Source: Dactylellina haptotyla (lineage: Eukaryota > Ascomycota > Orbiliomycetes > Orbiliales > Orbiliaceae). From it: DNA of 64,000 nucleotides. Each line of letters opens with the position of its first letter. The stretch's first letter is position 1. The translations under genes and the position numbers were made by a program. The notes under the pieces were generated by a model that saw only the letters and a program-made list of their open reading frames with translations, was not told where the DNA came from and made no database searches. Where the stretch lies: NCBI GenBank assembly GCA_031310005.1, contig CM062383.1, positions 930,001-994,000 of the forward strand. Reading direction: 5' to 3'. Shown here piece after piece: positions 24,295 to 33,897 of this stretch.

Positions 24295-26249
24295 ATGTCG
24301 GACACAGAGGAACCGCAGCAGAAGACGGTCATTGGAATATCATATGGCAATTCCAACAGCTCTATAGCGTTTACTGGCCCAGTATGTAAACTGCTATTCC
24401 GGGGATAGGGCCGTTTTGCTAATTTGCCATTGCTTATAGGACGGAAAAGCTGAGGTTTTTGCCAACGAAGAAGGAGGTACGGACGAAGCTATCTACACAC
24501 ATTGATACCCTGGGGGTATATGCTAAATCCTTATTACTATTAGATCGTCAAATTCCATCCGTATTATCGTATGTTGGAGACGAGGAGTACCACGGCGCTC
24601 AGGCAAAGTCGCATCTCGTCAGGAACCCAAAGAACACCATTGCATATTTCAGAGACTTCCTAGGGAAATCGTAAGTTACTCACTTCCCTTCGCATTCGAG
24701 GGTCTCATGCTAAGCGCTTCAATTTTCATAGGTTCGCTGATATCGATCCTACAAATGCCCACGCATCCGCTCATCCAATCCAACACGACTCCGGCGTTGC
24801 ATTCTCCGTTGAGGAAAAGGCAGAATCCGGACTTTCCACCCTCACAGTGTCCGAAATCACCACTCGCCATCTCAGACGTCTCCAGGAATCTGCCGCTGAT
24901 TTCATGGGTAAACCCATCGACGGCTGCGTAATCACAGTTCCAACCGACTTCTCCGAATCGCAACGAAAACTCCTCGTCGAAGCCTCTAAAGCTGGTGGTC
25001 TCGAAGTTCTCCAGATCATCAATGAACCTGTAGCAGCCCTCCTCGCCTATGCTGCCCGTGAGGAAACCTCCCACCCAGCCGATAAGACCATCCTTGTGGT
25101 CGATATTGGTGGTACCCGTACCGATGCTGCTGTTGTCGCCTCCCGCGGTGGCATGTATACTCTCCTTGCTACCCAGCATGACTACGAACTCGGCGGTCGT
25201 CAATTCGACGACGCTCTCATTGATCATTTCAGCAAGGAATTCATCAAGAAGCACAAGACGGATCCTAGGAGTAACGAGCGCTCGTTGGCGAAGCTCAGAC
25301 TCGAGTGTGAGAACACAAAGAAGACATTGAGCTTGTCGACCTCCTCGCAGATCAGCGTCGAGAGCTTGGCGGACGGCATCGACTTCAGCTCCTCGATTAA
25401 CCGATTAAGATTTGACATGTTAACCAAGAAGTCCGTGGATCAAATCGTTGCATTGGTTGAGAGCGTAGTGAAGAAGGCTGAGATGGACTTGATGGATATC
25501 AATGAGGTATGGTTTTCTCAAAATATTGATTGTAGATGGATATTACTAAACATTGGATTCCCCAGGTCATCCTCGCCGGTGGTAGTTCTCATACCCCCAA
25601 GATCGCCAGCAGAATCAACCAGATATTCCCCGCCAGCACTGTCGTCCAGGCCCCATCCACCATGCCCACCGCTCTTAACCCAGCTGAGCTCTGCGCTCGC
25701 GGTGCCGCCATCCAGGCCTCTTTGATTGCCGAGTTTGAAGCCGAGGATATCGAACAATCGACTCACCCGGCCGTCACCGTCACCCCACATTTGGCTAAGT
25801 CCCTTGGTGTTGTCATTACTGCTCCGGAAGGCGACGCTGGAAAGGCTGAGGACAAGGTCTACGTATTCCTCGAGTCCGAGACCGCGGTTCCTGCGCGAAG
25901 GACCGCGACATTCGTCGGCTCAAAGACCGGCGGTGATATCCTAATCAAGATCGTTGAGGCTAAGAGGGAGAGCGTTGACGTTACTCCTCCTAAAGAAGAG
26001 AAGGTTAACGGTGTTGACGATGAAGACGAAGACGATGATGATGATGACGATGAGGAGGATATCAAAATTTTCAAGAGGGTTACCGAAGTCGAGAGAGTCC
26101 TCGCCGAGGCCCTCTTGAAAGACGTCAAGAAGGGCGCCAAGATCGAAGTTATGTTGAACGTAGCGGGCGATCTCACATTGACACTCACAGCGAGAGTTGT
26201 GGGTTCCCAGGGCGGCGTGAGGGGTACTATCCCCGGATCGGCGTTGTAA
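24295..26249 (+). CDS. SSZ1: Ribosome-associated complex Hsp70-like protein Ssz1
   Basis: Non-canonical Hsp70 that pairs with zuotin at the ribosomal exit tunnel and activates the Ssb chaperone on nascent chains. Five exons: 24295-24381, 24440-24476 (only 37 nt), 24544-24670, 24732-25506 and 25566-26249; 569 residues against about 540 in yeast. The N-terminus TVIGISYGNSNSSIAF is the divergent phosphate-1 loop. The junction EEGD|RQIPSVLSYVGDEEYHGAQA confirms the small exon. VVDIGGTRTDAAVV is phosphate 2, and VILAGGSSHTPKI is the adenosine loop. The substrate-binding part is short, as in Ssz1, and lacks the helical lid of true Hsp70s. A fungal-specific Asp/Glu-rich insert (DEDEDDDDDDDEEDIKIF) interrupts it near residue 500. 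Assignment to Ssz1 rather than Ssa/Ssb rests on the short C-terminus and divergent loops. Confidence 0.94.
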
Positions 26250-27145
26250 ATGTGAGATAGTGATGGCGGCCGTTGTGTAACCCGTCTAGGTGAAGAAGAG
26301 ACGGGATGAGAAGCAAGCGATATCCGTGGGCATTCATCTAAGTATGAGCATTTGTAGATGTTCGTGCGACTTCTTGGATAGATTTTTCGGGTTTTTCTAT
26401 GTAATTTCTTTTCTATTCTCCTTGGATGTACATGGAGTTGCTTCTTATGAACACGCAAAACAAAATACGGGGATACGGGTAGAAGGAGGATGGCGTCCTT
26501 GTCTACATAGCTGCATTCATAGAATGGAAGTTGATGAAGACAGTAACTTTAGCTGCTATAGATGTGTATAGAGTCCTCCCTGCGTACACATATGATTGAT
26601 CATGTTGATACGACACTTCTTGAACGCATAGATCGAATTCTTTATGTTTAAATAAAAGTATATTTTCTCGTTCTCGTTATAATTTATGTTTCTTCTGTTA
26701 AGAATACAAGGCTCAATTTTTTCGCTCCGAAACGAGGAAAAGGAAAGGGTTCAGCTTTTGTTTCGCACAATCGTAACCCGACGCCCTGATAAAAGTTGCC
26801 CAACACTGAGAAAGCAAATTGCCTCTCATCAGTAGGTGTGTGGGAATGTGAAAAGAAAGGGTAAGGAAATAGTAGCGGCCATGTTACATTTCTGAAGCCG
26901 CTGGGATAGATGGAAATAATCAATAAGAATAACGCAAAGAAGACGACGAAGGGAAGACGAACACGAACGCCATATACGCTACACAGAAACACCACGAGGT
27001 AAGAAGTAGTGAAACCATACCCAAAAGATTATTTACCGACCGACCGACCGACCGACCAAAAATTCCAGTAGTTTTGTTTTTCCCAAGCACCAGCATCCAT
27101 CCGCCATTACACCGAGAAAGAAGAAATCAAGAGAGAGAAAAGACT
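26250..27145. other. Convergent intergenic spacer
   Basis: 3' flanks of SSZ1 (plus) and the single-pass membrane protein gene (minus). AT-rich, and it contains a short CCGA microsatellite. No gene recognised. Confidence 0.55.
27036..27057. repeat. CCGA tetranucleotide repeat (5.5 units)
   Basis: Five and a half perfect CCGA units about 90 bp beyond the stop codon of the minus-strand gene that ends at 27146, probably within its 3' untranslated region. Confidence 0.9.
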
Positions 27146-28027
27146 CTACTTCATAGTCCACCCGATGGGCACTCTCAGGCCTAAGAGCAGACCAGTCTTC
27201 CAACTTCCCCGTCGTCTCCAATCAGCATCGTCCGTGCTGATCTTAACGGTGGCATCGTAATCAGCCACTTCCTCGAGTTGTTTTCTGATCATGTCTGCCT
27301 GGAAACTCTTACTCCTCTTTCTGGCGCTACCTAGTTCCGAAGCCTTGCGTAGCAGACTAGTAGACTTCCCTGAAGGAGGGGATATCAGGTGACCGTGAAC
27401 ATCTGTGGTAGACGTGGGTGATGCGGGCGCCGAGTTTATAAGCCCCGCGGTCACATTACCAAAGGGAGAAATGGGAGAAGAGAAAAGAGAGCACGGTAGC
27501 GGAGACCGGGCGTTTCTACGACGGGAGGATTTCTGAATATCCTCGAGGTTGATTAATGTGGCGATGGTCTCCAATGTCTGCCGTCGCGGGCGGGCGGGGA
27601 CGGGTGAGTTTGTAGACTGAGATGGGGAAAGCACATTTACACTGACACTACTCTTCGCTGCAATTGTCGTGGTAGCAGCGGGAGCGGTTGATAATGTGAT
27701 TTCGAAGTCATCGGTATGATGAGAGTCGAGCATCCACGAGAGAATGGCGACGGTGAATACGAAGAAGAAGATATTGGCGACTTGCCAGAAGGTGAGGTTT
27801 TGAAAGGGGAGGGGGATGGTTACAATGGGTAGTTTGAAGGACGTTACGATGTCAAATGTGAACGGCAATTGGGAATTGAGTATTTGATCCGCATAGGCTG
27901 AAAACATGGGGCTCAGGTTGGAGGGGGAGGAGGGCATGAGGGTGGGAATTGTGTTGAGGGAGGAGAGAGCGTTTGTGTAGAGATTTGAGGCTACGGTACA
28001 AGATTGGGAGAAGAGAGCGGCCGCCAT
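27146..28027 (-). CDS. Uncharacterised single-pass membrane protein
   Basis: A single-exon frame of 293 residues with ATG at 28027 (MAAALFSQSC). The first 80 residues are mildly hydrophobic and contain possible N-glycosylation sites (NLS, NLT). A clear membrane span follows at about 80-100 (FWQVANIFFFVFTVAILSWML). The remainder is Ser/Thr/Pro-rich with basic clusters (KSSRRRNARS, ARKRSKSFQAD) and looks like a disordered, phosphorylatable cytosolic tail. The Ser-Pro and Arg-Arg-x-Ser patterns suggest kinase sites, by inference only. No family recognised. Confidence 0.68.
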   Translation of the reverse strand: MAAALFSQSCTVASNLYTNALSSLNTIPTLMPSSPSNLSPMFSAYADQILNSQLPFTFDIVTSFKLPIVTIPLPFQNLTFWQVANIFFFVFTVAILSWMLDSHHTDDFEITLSTAPAATTTIAAKSSVSVNVLSPSQSTNSPVPARPRRQTLETIATLINLEDIQKSSRRRNARSPLPCSLFSSPISPFGNVTAGLINSAPASPTSTTDVHGHLISPPSGKSTSLLRKASELGSARKRSKSFQADMIRKQLEEVADYDATVKISTDDADWRRRGSWKTGLLLGLRVPIGWTMK

Positions 28028-31000
28028 CGTATGAGGTAGCTATATAAATCGCGGGGTGGTATCTCGATTGAGGGGATAATCGATTGAAGCCTTTATATCG
28101 AGTCAATTGACGCCAATTGAGTCCCGCGAAGACGATATCGCCGAGTAATAAAAGGCAATGTGTTGTGTTGTCGTTGTGAGGTCAGCCAATGGACGCCGCC
28201 TGTCAGGCTGTCAGGCAGGGCCCTGTATGATCTGGCTGGTATTGTTCTGCGCCAACTCGGAATGTTCTCTCGAACGCGAACTCGTCCGCAGTGTCAACTC
28301 GTGCAATTGGTATTTGAAGTCGTGATCGAAAGTAAAATCAGCAGCCTCAGACTTTGTATGTTTTTTATTCCTGACGGGCGATGATGGTTAGGGAGGTTGG
28401 CGAGCAAGGTGCTTGTTAAATGGAGATGGCGATCCGAGGGAGAGATTATATCATCCCCTAAGCTAACGGATCAAAGCGCAGCAATAATCGTCGCCTTTTG
28501 CCTGGGTCGGCTAACGTTGGAGGTGGGCAGACCGTTCCTTCCCGAGAGACCTTGGAAGTAGAAGAAACTGGAACTAGCCTCGATCGCTGTTATGCAATGT
28601 TGGCAGGTTGACAAAGCGACAAGTCAATTACAATATTAGGTAAAAACGATGATATCGATCGAAGCTAATGGCCGAAAACCGAGAATCTTCCGTCCATCCG
28701 CTCGCTTCATGCAACGAGGTTTCGAGGCTCTCCCTTGTCGAATTTGAACGGTCTGGGTTCCAGGGAAAAACCACGCAAGCTGCAACCACGCAAGCTGCAA
28801 CCTCGCAACCTTTAAACCAAAACTGCGCAAGCCGTTGAAGAAAAAAAGATACCTTTCCTTTTGGACGTTTGTCGCTTCCAAGATAGCGGTATGCGGTACG
28901 TTCAGGCCAGAGCGTTTTAGGTGAGTTGGAAAAGGAAAGTGGAACGACTGAAATTCGATTGTTTGGTGTCCGTGCTCTTTATCGAAAAAAGGGCGACGGA
29001 ACTCTCCTCCTCCACTTTGATATCGTATCGCCCTGCACGAAGAAAGATCCTGAAGCGCTTTCGCCGTGTTTCGATTGTTTACGAGATTGAGAGAAATAAA
29101 AATTTTCCTAGAAAGAGTGTGGCAATTGACTTCGAATGACTCTTTTTTTGTATGATGCGATAAGGTACTCCCGATCTAACCTTGGATGGGCGGACCCTTA
29201 CGAACGGAAAGTCGAGCCTTATTATCGCCCAGGTTGACAGAGGAGGATGGGTGGTGGTGGTGGTGTGGTGAGCACTATAGCAAAACACTATATCGATTTC
29301 GCGATTGAGACAGAAAAGAAAAAACCAAGGACGTTAGAAGGGCGCATATCTGCATGCGTATGCAAGGACGGTCAGATTTTGCAAGGGCTAAGTACTTGGG
29401 ACCTCACTCCAAATACGCGCATGGCGTGGTAGATATACCTCCTGCCATGCACATGTCGTTTGTACCAGTACCCAGGAGCCTCCCTTCCCTTCTGCTGCTG
29501 CTTGCACTTGCTTTTCGCAATGCAATGCGATATGCAATAAAGTCGTTAACTGTAAAGGGCAGGAATGTGGTAACTTCCGTGATACTGTCAAAGTGTTTCG
29601 GTATGTAAAGTAGATGAACCCGTCCAACATGAACGGGTCAGAAATTTGCTGATTATTTCCTCTCTTTGTTGCTGTATTTCTCTACGGTAAGGATACCAAG
29701 CGTTTGAATCGAGAAAGTGGGCAAAATCGTGCCCCTCCAAGCCCACCACCAACGAATCAGAAGCAAGGGATTGGGAGGGTGATGATAGCGTCGTTTTCTT
29801 CACAGTATAATATTTTTTTCAACCGCACTAGAAAGAAGAAAAAGAAAGAGCGTCGACTCGATAGACAAATCGAGAAACGTTCCCCTTGCTGCTTTCTTAC
29901 CAGCGAGCGTTTTAGTTGTGTAATTTGAACCATTTTCATAATCGAAGAAAGTTGGTATTCTATCATCATCTTCGGAATTGCCCTCATTCCTCGCCGCCGT
30001 TTTCAAAACAGAAAATCCGAAAAATCATCTTGATCAATTGATACCAGCACATTGATAGACTGCGTCTAGGATACTGATAAAAAGGGAACGTGGGGGTAGC
30101 AAAGCTCTCAACTTTAATGAACCTCAATTCCTGAGACCGAACATGTGCGAGAATGAAGATCACGAATTCTTCTTTCATCATCGAGTATTAGAAATCAATG
30201 GTGGTTTGCGTCAAGGCTTGAGCGTCTTTCTCAACCGTACCTTTTTTCTTGCTTGCTCTATGATATATTCAATTTGAAACAACGAGCCACACCTTACCTC
30301 AAAATGCACACCCTAGTCATCCTTGATGCCGTTGCAGTTGCAGTGTGAGTGGCTAACGGAAAGGTTGCCAGTGCAGCAGGGCCATGTTCTTCGCTTGGTG
30401 TCGCTTGGTCTTTTCTTTTGCAAAGAGTTTGCCAGAAAAAAATCTCGCGCTACCTCTTTGTTCTAGTCCCCACTTGGTGACTTCTGCGCACTACGCAGTG
30501 CGCGGGCGCTGGCTAACCCACCCTTTCTTTGCTTTGTTCTATTGATAGGATTCCCTCTAGCTATCATTGTCCTTAGCATTGAGCGTGGTTATCTCGAAGA
30601 ATTTAAATACGAGGCCTGTACATGCGCACTTCGGGAAGTCGATGCGTCTTTAGCTCGTCAACGTGCTCGCAAACGGAGCTGAAGTGGGGGGACCTTGCCA
30701 GAGCTCTCATTTAGCTCTCTCTCTTTCTGATACTGCTCTGAGGAAACATATATCAAACTCCCTGCTGCGGGTGCTCGGAAGCATTCTCGTTGTCGTGATA
30801 GTTGCCCTAGCCTGCTGCTTTTCTCAGCCCGCAAACGGCAGCCTTATCGTAGGGAAGAGCTTAGACTCTGGGTGAGGTGGAGGGGTTGGTGAAGCTAAAC
30901 CCTTTCTCCTCAACTCCAAGGGAAGGAAATCCTACGATTTTCGAGGTTCTTCCTTGCTCTGTGCATGTGGGAAACTGTCCACCAAAAAAACCAGTACCTG

Positions 31001-31829
31001 TTGGAAAAAAAAGAGCTGGCTGGCCTTTCTCGAATTGAATGAAATTAAATAAACGCACTCTGGACGTGTTATGCTAATTTATTTGCAATCCGTAGCTGCG
31101 GTGGAACATATCCCAAGGCGTGATATTGCATTTGACAGGATAAGTGACAAGCTCCGGAAACCTGGCATCCAGCGAATCCAGCGAATACCAAAAGCGAAAA
31201 GCTAGATGTCCTTTAGTTTTCGACCCAACTCCCTGCGATTGATTGCATGCAGCAGACGTTCTGCATATGCCGTGTTCTCTGTTCGCCTTGGGCTTGCTGC
31301 TGGGGGAAGGGAGGCGACCAATCCTGCCACTTCGTGATTTAGCCAATTGTGGCTCATAAGTTGTACCACACCCGCAACACACATATCTTCGGCTTCTCAA
31401 TTGCCGCTAGCCACGCAGCGGCCGAAGATATCCTTTCGAGCTTGCTAAAGTTTAGGGATCCTGATGACGTTACCTAAGTACTTAATTACGCATCACCGTT
31501 TTTTGACATTGACAGCGTTTCACTAGGAAGTTCTCTCGTGTACTCGGAATCAAACAATTGGCAAGTAACGAACAAAGGGAAGAGTATATACACAGCCCTC
31601 CTTCTCCTGAGCAAGATACCTATTTACAACATGTGAAATACGAAGTGCTCGTGCATGCAACATGCAACATAAATTCTCGGCTCGAGCACTGACATTGGCG
31701 GATATCAGAGACCCGGAAATAGCCATCTTACTTTTTTTGCCCATCTTTCTTTCAGATAAGATATCGGAAAGCAAATCTCAAGTTTTCTTATCCGCTGATA
31801 TTTGCCCCCCTTTCTTCTGTCTGGTCTGT
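28028..31829. other. 3.8-kb gene-poor interval
   Basis: Upstream of the membrane protein gene at 28027 and downstream of the GH43 gene. Open frames are short (under about 110 codons), overlapping on both strands and without domains. An exact 15-bp tandem duplication lies at 28771-28800. No RNA gene recognised. Confidence 0.5.
28771..28800. repeat. Exact 15-bp tandem duplication
   Basis: The unit CCACGCAAGCTGCAA occurs twice in direct succession, with a third, degenerate start (CCTCGCAACC) after it. Located in gene-free DNA. Confidence 0.85.
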
Positions 31830-32890
31830 TTATGCCGGTTCCCCAGAAGGACCGGTGATAGTGGCGGAAAGAGCCGGTGGGGATCCAAAGTTCGGAGTCC
31901 CGTCGGAGTTCCAATTGACCTTCTGTGCCATCGTGTATCTGTTGCCATCGCAGGCACCAGCCGAGTTGGCTGTGGCGTGATACACGTTCCAGGTTTCCGT
32001 GCCATCTGGGCTAGAGAAGAAACTATTCCAAGCAAAAATTAAAAGATTAGCAATCCTGATATGCTAACAACAGAGAAGGATAGTGATACGTACCCATTGT
32101 GACCAGCGCCGTAGTTACCGTTAGCACCCTTAAAGACAGGACCCTTCTTGGTCCAATTGCTGCCGGTAAGCGGATCACCGGATCCCTTATAGGTCAACAT
32201 ACCGAGCTGGTAGCTCGATGTCCAGCAGTACGAAGCCGAGAAGACAACCATCGTCTTACCACCTCCATAAAGCGCAGCAGGTCCCTCATTGACGGGCGAG
32301 CCAACGATCTCCCAGGAATTGGTCGGCTCGGACAGCAAGTACGGCGTTCCAATGGTGTACGGGTTGCTCATCTTTGCAATATAAAGCGACTGTTTACCGG
32401 ACGGGGAGAAACGGGACCAGACGAGGTAATACGCGCTCGGGAAGCGCAGGATGGACCCATCGATACCCCAGACGCCCGACTCGAGTGCGCGTTTGTAGAC
32501 ATACTTGTCAAGTACGTTGGTGCCACCCTCGAGCACATGCATTCGCTGGCCGCCACAGCAGGTGGCAGTTCCAGCGGTGTAGTACAACCACCATTTGTTA
32601 TCGAGCCAGTGGACTTCGGGGGCCCAGAAGTTGCCCGCGCGAGACGCTGTGCTGTCCGTCCAGACGGTTGTCGGCGATGCAGTCTTGAGGCCCGCGAGGG
32701 TGGTGGCGCGGGTGACTTGGATGTTGGTCCACGTCGTCGTGAGGAGGTAGAAGTAGCCTCCAGTATAGACCATGAACGGGTCGGACCCGTTGGGGTTCTT
32801 GAGCGGGTTTTGGAAGTTGCGGGCGTCCACGCAGGAGAGGCCGGCGACCAGCCAGGCGGCTGCGGTGCAGATGGATCGTAATCCGAACAT
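31830..32890 (-). CDS. Secreted GH43 arabinanase / alpha-L-arabinofuranosidase
   Basis: Glycoside hydrolase of family 43, predicted to cleave arabinose linkages in plant pectin or arabinan outside the cell. Two exons (32890-32094 and 32022-31830) give 329 residues. The N-terminus is a signal peptide (MFGLRSICTAAAWLVAGLSC, cleavage probably near VDA-RN). The start at 32890 is preferred over an in-frame ATG at 32962, which would bury the signal. The three catalytic acids of the five-bladed propeller are in place: base Asp37 in GSDPFM, pKa-setting Asp144 in GIDGSILRF, and acid Glu202 in SPVNEGPA. WAPEVHWLDNKWWLYY is the usual blade-2 signature. Length suits a catalytic-domain-only enzyme resembling exo-arabinanase-type GH43, but the exact subfamily is not certain. 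Candidate sugar-response sites lie upstream. Confidence 0.93.
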
Positions 32891-33130
32891 CTTGAAAGGT
32901 ATCGATAACTTTGCCTTCAATCTGCGTTTAGACAAATGGAAGAAGACTCGTGGGTGTAGCATACACCTTCTTCTCTTCTATCTTTATAGAACTTTCCACC
33001 GCATTGAAAACATCGATACCGTTCTCGTCATCCGGTCCCTTGCATCTTCGTTCCGTTCTGTCCCAGGGTACCAGCTGTATCAAACCATAGTTTTCGTCAA
33101 TCCCCTATCATCTCACGGTTCAGCTCAGTC

Positions 33131-33142
33131 GGCTAGGGCTAA
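33131..33142 (+). promoter_or_regulatory. Two abutting GGCTAR boxes (XlnR-type sites)
   Basis: GGCTAG followed directly by GGCTAA, beginning 241 bp upstream of the GH43 ATG. GGCTAR is the recognition core of the fungal (hemi)cellulase activator XlnR/Xyr1. Two copies in exact tandem are much less likely by chance than one. Binding is inferred, not shown. Confidence 0.5.
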
Positions 33143-33410
33143 GGAAAAATTCCCACCGCCTGAGCATACGGTTAAAATAGCATCGGGCAATGGGAAAAGG
33201 CGTATAGATTAGGGAACGATTCGATCCGAGAAAAAAAACAAGGTGATCACCCAGACGATATTAATATCTGGGAGAATTTGCTATTCGCGGAAAATTAACG
33301 AATAAAGAATTGGTCTAGCGTGCAGCCGCAAGTCGGCCATGGGATCTGGTGTCTAACGTCGGGCCATAGAGGAGGGTATTAAGCGTTCTCGTCTCCCTTC
33401 TACGCAATCA

Positions 33411-33520
33411 GTGGGGATTTCGGGAGATATGATCCTCAAGATGCTGGATGATGAGAGATGTTGAACAGCGAACCCTCGGTTAGTGCCTTGGGGTGGAGTT
33501 TATGTGTGACAACTGTGGGG
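33411..33520 (+). promoter_or_regulatory. Cluster of three CreA-type SYGGRG boxes
   Basis: GTGGGG at 33411-33416, GTGGAG at 33493-33498 and GTGGGG at 33515-33520, roughly 520-630 bp upstream of the GH43 start. The consensus is that of the carbon-catabolite repressor CreA/Cre1, and closely spaced pairs are the functional form. The motif is short, so chance occurrence is possible. Confidence 0.35.
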
Positions 33521-33897
33521 AAGAAACCCGGATTCACGGTCCGTTCCCCTGCAGGCATTTTAGCCATTTTAAGCATCTTTATTGATTCGAACTTCCAAGT
33601 AAAGTTTTCGACACGATTATCAGCGTCCGAGTCAGTATTTAGCAGTTAAACGACGGTTTTAGGCGTAGAATTTACCGCTTGTATAAGCTAATAATTTTTC
33701 ACGTGATGTATTGAAACGTCTTTGATTCACTTTCCAACACGTGCAACTTATAGCCCCAAACTTAATATCAACAGTATCTTAGAATTACAGGTTCAATATT
33801 GATGATGATGCAGAATCATTTCTATTTACATTAGCAGTTGAAATCGTTATATATATACAGTCCATCTCGCGATATCGTACAAAAAACTCCCACTCCT

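Larger units (their letters stand above)
32891..33897. promoter_or_regulatory. Promoter region of the GH43 gene and 3' flank of RSM22
   Basis: 1.0 kb between the GH43 start (minus) and the RSM22 stop (minus). It holds two adjacent GGCTAR boxes and three SYGGRG boxes, listed separately. No gene recognised. Confidence 0.6.

Noticed and set aside
32099-32881. Plus-strand open frame of 260 codons
   Set aside because: Antisense shadow of GH43 exon 1, which has all three catalytic acids on the minus strand.
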